A DNA stretch of 64,000 bases from NCBI RefSeq assembly GCF_000308675.1, contig NZ_BAGE01000058.1:62001-126000 (forward strand), read 5' to 3'. This stretch comes from Nocardia paucivorans NBRC 100373. GTDB lineage: Bacteria > Actinomycetota > Actinomycetes > Mycobacteriales > Mycobacteriaceae. Position 1 is the stretch's first letter, and each line of letters starts with the position of its first letter. This document shows positions 1 to 8,179 of the stretch, piece by piece. The notes under the pieces are model-generated. The model saw only the letters and a program-made list of their open reading frames with translations. It was not told the DNA's origin and made no database searches. The position numbers and the translations under genes were made by a program.

Positions 1-2
1 GA

Positions 3-377
3 ACCCGACAGGTGATCGCCGCCATGGAACGCAACAGGGTGAAGCGGCTGATCTGCCAGTCCACCCTCGGTGCCGGTGACAGCCGCGGCAGCCTCGATTT
101 TCTGTGGAAATACATTATGTTCGGCCTGTTGCTGCGTCCGGCCCTCGCCGACCACGAGCAGCAGGAGAAATACGTGCGGGCCTCCACCCTGGATTGGACC
201 ATCGTCCGCCCCAGCGCCTTCACCGACGGACCACGCACCGGTGACTACCGACACGGTTTCGGCCCCGAGGAGCGCAACCTCACCTTGAAGATCTCCCGCG
301 CGGATATCGCGGAATTCCTGCTCGACCAGATAACCGACCGCAACTATCTGCACAGGACACCCGGTATCTCGAATTGA
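3..377 (+). CDS. NAD(P)H-binding (NmrA-like) protein, 5'-truncated by window edge
   Basis: The reading frame is already open at base 3, so this is the C-terminal part of a gene that begins outside the window; a GTG at 12 and an ATG at 24 are internal. The protein carries the pattern of atypical short-chain dehydrogenases that bind NAD(P)H (NmrA/PF13460-like): a 'LICQSTLGAG' strand-turn and 'YVRASTLDWTIVRPSAFTDG', where the Y/S region and the 'WTIVRP' strand are typical of the family. Such proteins are usually reductases or redox sensors in the cytoplasm. The substrate cannot be told from the sequence. It ends in TGA at 375-377, and a 5'-nucleotidase gene converges on it from the other strand. 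Confidence 0.75.
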   Translation, partial: TRQVIAAMERNRVKRLICQSTLGAGDSRGSLDFLWKYIMFGLLLRPALADHEQQEKYVRASTLDWTIVRPSAFTDGPRTGDYRHGFGPEERNLTLKISRADIAEFLLDQITDRNYLHRTPGISN

Positions 378-438
378 GGGACGGAGGCCCACTTCGAGAA
401 GGCAGCCGCCCCACCTTTCCGATCCGAGGTCCGAGCGC

Positions 439-2115
439 TCAGCGCCGCCGGATCCGTGGCATGGGCGGTTCGATCGCCCCGCGCTCACGGAGATGGGTTT
501 CGAGGGCCTCCAGATCGCTCGGTCCGACGGTCATATCGGTGCCTCGGGTGAAGACCTCGAACCCGTCCCCGCCGGAGGCCAGGAAATTATTGGTGGTCAC
601 CCGGTATCTCGCGACCCTGTTCAAGGGTTGCCCACCGATTCGCACGCTTTCGTCGAGCACTTTCCGTCCCGGCGGCGCCGCGGGGTCGTAGGCGTAGGTG
701 ATACCGGCCACCGACAGCACCGTCGGTTCGCTCGGGTTGTCCCACTGCTGTTCCAGCAGGTCCAGGATCTGCCCACCGGTGAGGGTGACGGTGACGACCT
801 GGTTACCGAACGGCTGCACCGCGTAGATGGCGCCGAAGGTGATCGGGCCGACATTGATATCGGCGCGCACCCCGCCGGGGTTCATGAACGCCGCCACCGC
901 CCGCGCGGGTTCGGCGGTGACATCGAGCATGGCGTCGGCGATGACATCGCCGAGTGGGGATTCCCCGGATTCGCTCGCGGCGCGGGGCAAGGAGGCGGTG
1001 GCCGTGCCGATCACTCGTTCGGCACGGGGCGCGGCCTGCGCGGTGTAGAAATCAACCATACGGTCGAGCTCGGGATCGGTCGCCACGGTCCGGGTCACCA
1101 CCCGGTTCACGGCGGAGACGGTGACACCGTCGTCGGCGAAACGCAGCGTGACGTCGGTGACCAGCCGGCCGTAGGAACCGGCCTGGGTCACCACTTTGCC
1201 GTCGATGACACACACATACGCCTGGTGGCTGTGTCCGGTGAGGATGGTGCGCACCATCGGATCGGTGCGGCGGGCCAGGTCGGGAACGTCCGGGGTGATA
1301 TCGGCACACCCGTTGTAGTCGGTGGCCGCCGCCGAGACCTGTTGACGTCCACCGTCGTGAACCAGGGCGACCACGGTTTCGGCGCCCGCCTTCCGCATTT
1401 TCGGCACATACCTGTTGATTGCCTCGACCTGATCACCGAAGGTGTAGCCGCGAATACCCTCCGGGAACACCAGGTGGGCGGTCTCCGGGGTGATCGTGCC
1501 GACCACCCCGATCCGGTGACCGCCCACTTCCACCATGGTCCAGGCCCGCACCCCCGGCGCCGGATGCCCTTGGGCGTCGGTCAGATTGGCGGCCAGAAAC
1601 GGGAAATCGGTTCCGGTGAAAGGCGCGCCGGGCGAACAACCGTCGAGCGCACAACCTCCCTCCCGCAACCGTGCCAATTCCAGGACACCGTGGTCGAGTT
1701 CGTGATTGCCGACCGCGGACGCGGCCACTCCGATCTCGTTGAGGGCGTTGATCGTCGGTTCGTCGTGAAACAATGACGACACCAATGGACTCGCGCCGAT
1801 ATTGTCGCCGACCGACAGCACCGCGCTGTCCGGGTATGCCGCACGTAACCGGTCCAGGTGCGCGGCCAGATAACCGATACCACCGGCAGTGTGGTCGGCG
1901 ACCAGACCATTGCTCGCCTCCGGTGGTTGCAGATGACCGTGCAGATCGTTGAAACCGAACAGGTGCACCTCACCCGGTTCGGCGGCGGGCAGATCATCGG
2001 TCGACATCAGCGGTACCGCATCGGACGGTGCCTCGGCCGTATCGGAACATCCGACGGCCGTCACCAGGCTCAGCAATACGGCGCATCCCCCGACCATCCG
2101 ACGCACAAAACCCAT
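439..2115 (-). CDS. Secreted lipoprotein 5'-nucleotidase / 2',3'-cyclic phosphodiesterase (UshA family)
   Basis: A periplasmic or surface metallophosphoesterase that removes phosphate from nucleotides. With ATG at 2115 the protein has 558 residues and starts with a lipoprotein signal: 'MGFVRRMVGG', a hydrophobic run, and a lipobox ending in 'VTAVGC' (Cys23). The frame stays open upstream to 2172, but that would bury the signal peptide. The N-terminal calcineurin-like domain shows metal-binding motifs in order: 'FNDLHGH', 'GDNIGASPLVSS', 'GNHELDHG' and 'LTGHSHQAYV'. The C-terminal domain has the UshA-type substrate motifs 'NPGGVRADI' and 'NNFLASGGDGF'. Family members run 500-650 residues, so it is full length. 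It stands alone, with a strong hairpin (2258-2292) between it and the upstream glycosyltransferase gene. The likely role is scavenging extracellular nucleotides; the exact substrate is unknown. Confidence 0.9.
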   Translation of the reverse strand: MGFVRRMVGGCAVLLSLVTAVGCSDTAEAPSDAVPLMSTDDLPAAEPGEVHLFGFNDLHGHLQPPEASNGLVADHTAGGIGYLAAHLDRLRAAYPDSAVLSVGDNIGASPLVSSLFHDEPTINALNEIGVAASAVGNHELDHGVLELARLREGGCALDGCSPGAPFTGTDFPFLAANLTDAQGHPAPGVRAWTMVEVGGHRIGVVGTITPETAHLVFPEGIRGYTFGDQVEAINRYVPKMRKAGAETVVALVHDGGRQQVSAAATDYNGCADITPDVPDLARRTDPMVRTILTGHSHQAYVCVIDGKVVTQAGSYGRLVTDVTLRFADDGVTVSAVNRVVTRTVATDPELDRMVDFYTAQAAPRAERVIGTATASLPRAASESGESPLGDVIADAMLDVTAEPARAVAAFMNPGGVRADINVGPITFGAIYAVQPFGNQVVTVTLTGGQILDLLEQQWDNPSEPTVLSVAGITYAYDPAAPPGRKVLDESVRIGGQPLNRVARYRVTTNNFLASGGDGFEVFTRGTDMTVGPSDLEALETHLRERGAIEPPMPRIRRR

Positions 2116-2257
2116 ACCTTCCGACTTTGGCAGAGTGGAACGACCGGTGGGCGACCGGATGGTGAATTCCACAGGCCGGTCGGAACCGATGGTCCGGCCA
2201 CCCCGCCACGACGCCGAGAACCTTCGCCGCCCGGATGATTCGAGCCCGCGAATACGC

Positions 2258-2292
2258 CGCGCGGCACGGCCCCGAAAGGGCCGTGCCGCGCG
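2258..2292. terminator. 15-bp perfect stem hairpin downstream of the glycosyltransferase operon
   Basis: A 15-base arm (2258-2272) is exactly complementary to 2278-2292, with a 5-base CGAAA loop. It begins 11 bases past the stop codon of the GT39 gene on the minus strand. There is no T tract, as is common for actinobacterial terminators. Confidence 0.75.
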
Positions 2293-2302
2293 ATTGTCCC
2301 TG

Positions 2303-4363
2303 TCAGCGGGAGACGGTCAGGTCGTAGACCTGGACTCCGTCCACCTCCTTGGCGATGAAGTTCTCCTGCACCCACTTGGTGATCCGGCTGCTTTCCGACT
2401 CACCGCCACGCCGGCCACCCCATCCTCCGCCGAGGAAGTAGTGGATTCGACCCGCGGCGACATATTCCTGGAACTGCGCCAGGGTGGGTGAGGGGTCGCT
2501 GCCGTTGAACCCGCCGATCGGCATAACCGGTAATTCGGTGGCCAGCTGATATCCGGCGGCGCTGTTGGAGCCGACCGATGCGGCTGCCCAGGTGTAGGCG
2601 TCGCTGTTCTCCTCGAGCATGGCCACCAGTGCCTCACTCGGTTCGCTCGCGGCCATGAACCCTCCGGGTCCACCGCGCCTGCCTTCGCCGGGAGCGCGGC
2701 CGAACGCGCGCTGCCCGTCCGGCGGTCCAGGAACGGGACCGAAACCGTTCGGCGCACCGGGTGCAGGACCGTCCGTTCCCGGCGGAAACCCCGGCCCCGG
2801 CATCCCGTTGCGGAACCCTTCGGGCCCCCCCGGGGGCATACCACCTGGTCCACCAGTTCTGCCCAGGAAGACGCCTCGAACGCTCGGGCCCGCGGACGGA
2901 ATCGGTCCCTGATGCGGGGTATTCAGCGTCTGCACCGTGTAGGCCACCGGACCCGCCAATGCGACCGCTCCGGAGAGCAGGGCCGCCACCGCCGCCGGTT
3001 TCGTCGACAGCGGCAGCAGGATCGCGACGGTCGTGAGTATCCCGCCCACCAGGACGACCCAGCGCAACCACGGCAGGAATTCCGCACTGCGCGACAACAA
3101 CATCCATGCGGTGGCGGTGGTGAGACCCACGGCGAGGGCCCCGAAGAACCGCACCCACCACCGGGACCTGTCGCGCCACCACAGCACGGCGCCCATACCC
3201 ACCAGCGCCGCGATCGCAGGAGCCAGGGCCACGGTGTAGTACTGGTGGAAGATTCCGGCCATGAAGCTGAACACCAGCCCGGTCACCAACAGCCATCCGC
3301 CCCACAGAATCAGCGCGGCCCGCCGGCCGTCGGTGCGATCGACGCGACCGCGCACCAACAGACCGGTGACCAGCGCCACCAGGGCGGCGGGAATGAGCCA
3401 GGCGATCTGCCCGCCTTGGGCCGGCTCGAACATGCGGGTGATCCCGGTATGCCCCCACATCCCGTTCCCGCCGGGCGGTAGTTCACCGCGGGGGCCGACG
3501 CTGCCGGTTTCGTTGCCGTTCAGTCGGCCGAGCCCGTTGTAGCCGAGGGTCAGTTCGATGATCGAATTGTGCTGCGAGCCGCCGATCCACGGCCGCGACG
3601 CGGCCGGCCACAGTTCCACGGTGAGCAACCACCAACCGGCCGAAACCACCATGGCGGCCCCGGCGGCGAACAGTTGCGCAATACGTTTACCGAGTTTCGG
3701 CGGACCGGCGAGCAGATAGGTGAGGGCAAGCGGCGGAACCACCAACAGCACCTGTAGTTGTTTGGCCAGGAAACCGAAACCGATGAACACCCCGGTGAGC
3801 ACCAGCCACCGCCATCGACCGTCCGCTACCGCCCGTAGCAGGGCCCACACGGCGGCCACCATGAGGAACACCAGCAGCGCGTCGGGATTGTTGAACCGGA
3901 ACATCAGCGCCGCGACCGGTGTCACAGCCAATACCGCCCCGGCGATCAGCGCAGCCGCGGGACCGAAGGACCGTCGCACCGTGACCCAGAGCAGCGCCAC
4001 GGTGCCCACCCCGAGCAATACCTGGGGCACCAGAATGCTCCAGGTATTCAACCCGAACAACCGCACCGACAACTCCATCACCCACAACGAGGCGGGCGCT
4101 TTGTCCACCGTGATCGAGTTCGCGGCGTCGGAGGAACCGAAGAAGAATGCCTTCCACGAACGCGATCCGGCCTGAATCGCGGCCGAATAGAAGGAGTTGG
4201 ACCAGCCGTTCACGCCGAGGTTGTAGAGGTAGGACAGTCCGGTCGCGAGCAACAGCGCCGCCAAGGCCGGATACTCCCAACGGTTCCGGGACCCGGGAGC
4301 GGATTCGGACGCCACGGCCACGTTCGGCGGCACGGTGTCGACGGAGGACGCGGTTACGGTCAT
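2303..4363 (-). CDS. ArnT-like GT39 family membrane glycosyltransferase with Gly/Pro-rich linker
   Basis: A 686-residue polytopic membrane protein with the GT-C fold of the ArnT/PMT (PF13231) class, which moves a sugar from a polyprenyl-phosphate donor outside the membrane. About ten hydrophobic segments lie between residues 30 and 480. An early 'DKAPASLWV' segment matches the family's acidic catalytic loop. Residues about 490-573 are almost pure Gly/Pro/Phe linker. They are followed by a roughly 110-residue soluble tail ('MPIGGFNGSDPSPTLAQFQE') that is typical of actinobacterial members. Its start overlaps the stop of the upstream GT2-GtrA gene by 4 bases, so the two are translationally coupled. 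The partner probably makes or flips the polyprenyl-phosphate sugar. The acceptor is unknown; cell-wall glycan or glycoprotein decoration is plausible. Confidence 0.88.
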   Translation of the reverse strand: MTVTASSVDTVPPNVAVASESAPGSRNRWEYPALAALLLATGLSYLYNLGVNGWSNSFYSAAIQAGSRSWKAFFFGSSDAANSITVDKAPASLWVMELSVRLFGLNTWSILVPQVLLGVGTVALLWVTVRRSFGPAAALIAGAVLAVTPVAALMFRFNNPDALLVFLMVAAVWALLRAVADGRWRWLVLTGVFIGFGFLAKQLQVLLVVPPLALTYLLAGPPKLGKRIAQLFAAGAAMVVSAGWWLLTVELWPAASRPWIGGSQHNSIIELTLGYNGLGRLNGNETGSVGPRGELPPGGNGMWGHTGITRMFEPAQGGQIAWLIPAALVALVTGLLVRGRVDRTDGRRAALILWGGWLLVTGLVFSFMAGIFHQYYTVALAPAIAALVGMGAVLWWRDRSRWWVRFFGALAVGLTTATAWMLLSRSAEFLPWLRWVVLVGGILTTVAILLPLSTKPAAVAALLSGAVALAGPVAYTVQTLNTPHQGPIPSAGPSVRGVFLGRTGGPGGMPPGGPEGFRNGMPGPGFPPGTDGPAPGAPNGFGPVPGPPDGQRAFGRAPGEGRRGGPGGFMAASEPSEALVAMLEENSDAYTWAAASVGSNSAAGYQLATELPVMPIGGFNGSDPSPTLAQFQEYVAAGRIHYFLGGGWGGRRGGESESSRITKWVQENFIAKEVDGVQVYDLTVSR

Positions 4364-5622
4364 CGGCTCACTTTCGGCGAAACGGTCGGCTCGTCGGTGC
4401 GGCAGTGCGGGTCGCGGAACACCCAGCGCAGGCCGACGAAACGCAGCAGAGTTGCGACCAGGTTCGCCACGACCAGCACGGAGAGTTCGAGTTGGACGGG
4501 CGCGCTCGGCGCCCAGCGGTGTAGTGCGAACAGCGAGCCACTGGTGATCAGCAGCCCGAACGCGAAGATCACCAGTCCCTGGAATTGATGCGAGGCCATA
4601 CCGGTCGTCCCCCGCACCCCGAAGGTGAACGCCCGGTTGGCGGCGGTATTGCCGATCGCGGTGAGCAGCAGGGCGCAGAAATTCGCGCCCTGGGCGCCGA
4701 CCACCGGTTGTAACAGCAGGTAGAGCAGCATATAGGCCAGGGTGGAGGCGACACCGACAATGGCGAACCGCACCAGCTGACCCACCATGCCCAGCGGTAC
4801 GCCCGGCACCAGCGGCTCCCGCCCCACCGCGCGCCGCAACTCGGCCAACGGCAGTTCACCGGTGGCGAGTGAGCGGGCCAACCGCCAGATGCCCAGCAGA
4901 TCCTTGCAAGCGGTGTCGACGATATCCACCCGACTGTCCGGATCGTCGATCCAGTCCACCGGCACCTCGTGAATGCGGAGACCGGCGCGTTCGGCGATCA
5001 CCAGCAGCTCGGTGTCGAAGAACCATTCGCCGTCGCGGACCAGCGGCAGCAGCTTGCGCGCCACATCGGCGCGGATGGCTTTGAAACCGCATTGGGCGTC
5101 GGAGAACTTCGCGCGCAGCGAGGCCTTCAACAGCAGGTTGTAGCCGCGGGAGATGATCTCGCGTTTGGGTCCGCGCACCACCCGGGAAGCGGAGTCCAGT
5201 CGGGTGCCGATCGCCAGATCGGAATGACCGGACACCAACGGCGCCACCAGCGGCAGCAGCGCGTTCAGATCGGTGGACAGGTCGACATCCATATAGGAGA
5301 CCACCTGCGCGTCCGAATGCTGCCACGCCTCGCGGAGGGCGCGACCGCGACCCTTGCGATCCAGGTGCACCACCCGGACGCCGTCGAGTTCATCGGCGAG
5401 CAGGTGGGCGACCTGGAGGGTGGCGTCGGTACTCGCATTGTCGGCGATGGTGATCCGCGCCGGGAACGGGAAGCCGTCCCGTAGGTATTCGTGTAGTCGA
5501 CGCACACAGACACCGAGGTCGGCTTCCTCGTTGTACACGGGCACGACCACATCCAGCACCGGTGGGGCCGATGAGGTTTCCGAGGGCTCCGCCGTGTCGG
5601 CAACGGCCACGATATCGGTCAT
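4360..5622 (-). CDS. Bifunctional GT2 glycosyltransferase / GtrA membrane protein
   Basis: A 420-residue fusion. The first ~250 residues are a GT-A family 2 transferase of the dolichol-phosphate mannose synthase type: 'VVPVYNEEADLG', 'ADNASTDATLQ', 'MDVDLSTDLNALLPLV' (nucleotide and metal Asp residues) and a C-terminal 'DTELLVIAERAGLRIHEVPV'. Residues ~280-410 form a four-helix GtrA domain ('VRFAIVGVASTLAYMLLYL', 'NFCALLLTAIGNTAANRAF'), which is thought to move the lipid-linked sugar across the membrane. Expected product: a polyprenyl-phosphate hexose used by the coupled GT39 enzyme downstream. It is the first gene of the pair; its promoter must lie in 5623-5962. Confidence 0.9.
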   Translation of the reverse strand: MTDIVAVADTAEPSETSSAPPVLDVVVPVYNEEADLGVCVRRLHEYLRDGFPFPARITIADNASTDATLQVAHLLADELDGVRVVHLDRKGRGRALREAWQHSDAQVVSYMDVDLSTDLNALLPLVAPLVSGHSDLAIGTRLDSASRVVRGPKREIISRGYNLLLKASLRAKFSDAQCGFKAIRADVARKLLPLVRDGEWFFDTELLVIAERAGLRIHEVPVDWIDDPDSRVDIVDTACKDLLGIWRLARSLATGELPLAELRRAVGREPLVPGVPLGMVGQLVRFAIVGVASTLAYMLLYLLLQPVVGAQGANFCALLLTAIGNTAANRAFTFGVRGTTGMASHQFQGLVIFAFGLLITSGSLFALHRWAPSAPVQLELSVLVVANLVATLLRFVGLRWVFRDPHCRTDEPTVSPKVSR

Positions 5623-5962
5623 ACAACCACGTTCGGATACATAGCCGGCGTGGGCCTCCGAGAAGACTGTGAGGTTCCTGGGAACCGTACCCGTCCCGGC
5701 ACGGGCCCACGGCGGTCGCCGTATATCTCGTTATGGGTGCGGAACTCTCATGGCCACCCCTCGTCTCGTTCGGACCACCACGATCCGGGTCGGCGCCGGC
5801 GGAGGTAGGCCCGGCACCACCATTCGGGTGCACCTCGGCCGTCCATCCGATACGGCGCGCTGTCGCGGCCACACGAACCTCGTTGTTCTCGTCTACCGCG
5901 CCGTTGCGGTATGCGGTGTTCGCGACATGCTCAGTATGCCCGCTACCACCGACAGGAAACCG
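5623..5962. other. 340-bp intergenic region upstream of the glycosyltransferase pair
   Basis: This stretch separates the GT2-GtrA start from the thiD stop, both on the minus strand. I see no coherent protein, conserved RNA or clear promoter hexamer in it. Overlapping open frames on both strands show no family motif. It probably holds the glycosyltransferase promoter. Confidence 0.4.
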
Positions 5963-6802
5963 TCAGTGAAGCCGCCACAGCGGAGATACCGGACCGTGGC
6001 CTTTCCCCAGGTCGTAGGAGGCTTCCAGACAACGTCGGGTCCATTCCTTGGCGAACTCGAAGGCATCCGGCACCGAGTACCCGTGGGCCAGTGCGCACGC
6101 CAGGGCGGCGGCCAGGGTATCCCCACCGCCGTGATCGTTTCCGGTTTCGATGCGCGGGGCGGCGAACTCCAGAAAACGTTCCCCGTCGAACAGCAGGTCG
6201 GTGCTGGTGGCCGCGGACCGCAGATGCCCGCCCTTGACCACCACCCACCGCGGTCCCAATGCGTGCAGCGCCTCGGCGGCCTGCCGCGCGGAGGCGTCGT
6301 CGACGACCTGCACCCCGGTGAGCAGGCGTACCTCGTCCAGATTCGGGGTGACGATCGTGGCCAGGGGGAACAGAGTGTTGCGTAGCGCGTCGAGCGCCTC
6401 GATATGCAGGAGCGGGTCCCCGTGCATGGAGGCCGCGACCGGGTCCACCACCAACGGCACCTCGGCGTCCCGTCCGATCCCGACCTCCCGGCACACCTGT
6501 GCGACGGCCTCGATGATCGCGGTCGAGGCCAACATGCCGGTCTTGGCCGCGCCCACGCCGATATCCTCGGCAACCGAACGCACCTGATCCGCCACCACCT
6601 GCGGGGGGATCTCGTGGAAACCGGAGACCCCTACCGTGTTCTGCACGGTCACCGCGGCCACCGCCACCAGGGCGTGTACCCCGCACAGAGCCATGGTCCG
6701 GGTATCGGCCTGAATTCCGGCCCCGCCCCCGGAGTCGGTCCCGGCAATGGTGAGCGCCCGAACCGGCGTTCGACCGGGGGGCGGTAACGGCAGGAACTTC
6801 AC
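5963..6802 (-). CDS. thiD: Hydroxymethylpyrimidine / phosphomethylpyrimidine kinase
   Basis: Phosphorylates HMP and then HMP-P to give HMP-PP, the pyrimidine half of thiamine, in the cytoplasm. The 279-residue protein has the ribokinase-fold signature of ThiD: 'AGTDSGGGAGIQAD' (residues 20-33), 'GVHALVAVAAVTVQNT', 'VDPVAASMHGDPLL', 'TPNLDEVRLLTG' and 'VVVKGGH'. The anion-hole motif near the end is 'NDHGGGDTLAAALA', with Asp228 where most ThiD proteins have Cys in GTGCTL. Asp is the usual catalytic base in ribokinase relatives, so the enzyme may well be active. thiC lies 1.4 kb away on the other strand beyond a carbonic anhydrase gene. Length and the remaining motifs are normal. Confidence 0.92.
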   Translation of the reverse strand: MKFLPLPPPGRTPVRALTIAGTDSGGGAGIQADTRTMALCGVHALVAVAAVTVQNTVGVSGFHEIPPQVVADQVRSVAEDIGVGAAKTGMLASTAIIEAVAQVCREVGIGRDAEVPLVVDPVAASMHGDPLLHIEALDALRNTLFPLATIVTPNLDEVRLLTGVQVVDDASARQAAEALHALGPRWVVVKGGHLRSAATSTDLLFDGERFLEFAAPRIETGNDHGGGDTLAAALACALAHGYSVPDAFEFAKEWTRRCLEASYDLGKGHGPVSPLWRLH

Positions 6803-6869
6803 GGCGTCACACTACGTGTTCCCCGAGGTACCGCGGATGCCCAGGTCACCCTTCCTCTTTATCGGGCGG

Positions 6870-7691
6870 TCAGTTGCCGGTGACCGTGACCGGCCGACCG
6901 TACCGGGGCTGTACCGGCCGGTTGCTGTGCGGGAAGAGGGCGCGGTATCGATCCACCTCGGAGCCGGCGACCGACATCGGGTGACGCAATACCGTCCACG
7001 TCACCCCTTCGCTGCACGGCGGGGTGGTCAGCGAGCCCTCGTACCGGAACTGCGCGCGGTTGGCGGGCAGGAGGACGCGCAGGTCCAGCGGTCCGGTGCG
7101 GACGCTCGCGCCGAGTTCGGCCGGCGGATCGGTGAGCAGGGACGCGAAGGGAGAGCGGCCGCCGTCCGGTTGCAGCAGGATCGCCAATACCGCGAGGGCT
7201 CCTCCGGGACCGGTGTGCACCAGATGCAATTCCATTGCCGCACCCGCACCGTCGATCGTGTGCTCGGAAGGGGTATGGAAATGGAATTGGGTCAGCTCGT
7301 ACGGGCGGCCGGCGATCAGAATTCGATTACCGTTTCCGGCGGGAACATTCGCTTGTACGGTATGTCCGTTATTGGTTGTTTCCACCGTTTCCAGCACGCC
7401 GTATTCGATATCGATGTGATCGTCGGGGTGTAATTCGGTGTGGGCGGGCAGATCGATCGGTGACTGGGCGTGGCCGCCGGCACATGTCCGGTAGCTCTGA
7501 TCCAACTCGGCCCAGTGCGCCGGCCCTTCGGCGTCGTAATCCCAGTGCGGAGCATTGCTCCGGAGCGCGACACCGTGCTCGCGATGTCCGGCGAACGCGA
7601 AGGTGCCACCGCCGATCGCCGCCGCGGCGAGAGCGGTCAGCGCCCGACGACGAGTGAACACCGTCCGCGCGAGCGAGGTGTGATCCGGCAC
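6870..7691 (-). CDS. Exported alpha-type carbonic anhydrase
   Basis: Zinc enzyme for CO2/bicarbonate interconversion, exported. I place the start at GTG 7691 because AAGGAGG lies 5 bases upstream; this gives 273 residues. The frame stays open to a GTG at 7751, but nothing supports that start. The N-terminus has an Arg-Arg-Arg and hydrophobic run ('FTRRRALTALAAAAIGG') that fits a Tat or Sec signal. Alpha-carbonic-anhydrase marks follow in order: 'WDYDAEGPAHW', 'QSPIDL', 'HFHTPSEH' (two zinc His), 'MELHLVH' (third His) and 'GSLTTPPCSEGVTW'. Gene context (thiD behind, thiC divergent) says nothing about function. Confidence 0.93.
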   Translation of the reverse strand: MPDHTSLARTVFTRRRALTALAAAAIGGGTFAFAGHREHGVALRSNAPHWDYDAEGPAHWAELDQSYRTCAGGHAQSPIDLPAHTELHPDDHIDIEYGVLETVETTNNGHTVQANVPAGNGNRILIAGRPYELTQFHFHTPSEHTIDGAGAAMELHLVHTGPGGALAVLAILLQPDGGRSPFASLLTDPPAELGASVRTGPLDLRVLLPANRAQFRYEGSLTTPPCSEGVTWTVLRHPMSVAGSEVDRYRALFPHSNRPVQPRYGRPVTVTGN

Positions 7692-8069
7692 GAGCGCCTC
7701 CTTGGCGACAGCAATCCGAGCGGTCTCGAAAAAATTGCGGTGGAATTCCACCCGGAAATATCGGCGGCGCGCCGATGATCGGCGAACGCGTCGAATGTCC
7801 GATTTGTCGCTAATTCTTTGTTTTCCAACGGATTTTGGTCAGCGAGAACAATAAGCCGCGGTTTCCGGCCGGACCAGAGGCGAGAACTGTGAACCGCACC
7901 ATAGGCCGGAGGAGGGGCCCGGGGCCACGGTTGCGCCGCGCCGACCGCGCCACACCTGGACAATACCGATGAGCAGGGCCGACAGGACCGAGGAACCGGC
8001 TGTTTCGCCCATCCTCGGGCAGGACGGGGGCGGGGCGGGTATGGTCGGCTGCGGAAAAATTCACATGCC
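7692..8069. other. Divergent intergenic region between carbonic anhydrase and thiC
   Basis: 378 bases. The part nearest the carbonic anhydrase (about 7780-7850) is clearly richer in A and T than its surroundings and probably holds that gene's promoter. The rest leads into the TPP riboswitch. A minus-strand open frame at 7810-8064 shows no motif and is likely chance. Confidence 0.4.
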
Positions 8070-8176
8070 AACGGGGGCTCGCACCAGCGGGCTGAGAGGA
8101 CGGCTAGCCCATTCCGCGGGCGGATCAGGGCCGTCGACCGTATGAACCTGACCGGGTAATGCCGGCGTAGGGAGGA
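8070..8176 (+). promoter_or_regulatory. TPP (THI-box) riboswitch upstream of thiC
   Basis: A textbook thiamine pyrophosphate aptamer. The pyrimidine-binding arm reads 'GCACCAGCGGGCTGAGAGGA' (8081-8100). The pyrophosphate arm reads 'TGAACCTGACCGGGTAATGC' (8142-8161), followed by 'CGGCGTAGGGAGGAAC'. The closing strand runs straight into the ribosome-binding site GGAGGA at 8171-8176, four bases before the thiC ATG. TPP binding would therefore mask the ribosome site and shut off translation. No terminator hairpin lies between the aptamer and the gene. Confidence 0.97.
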
Positions 8177-8179
8177 ACT

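Noticed and set aside
493..1776. Long open frame on the plus strand (427 codons)
   Set aside because: It lies opposite the 5'-nucleotidase gene; its sequence is rich in Gly/His/Arg with no domain, as expected of an antisense frame in GC-rich DNA.
5669..6385. Plus-strand frame upstream of and opposite thiD
   Set aside because: Its 3' half is antisense to thiD; the 5' half shows no coherent protein and no ribosome site.
7810..8064. 84-codon minus-strand frame before the riboswitch
   Set aside because: No start signal, no motif; ends in the A/T-rich promoter of the carbonic anhydrase.
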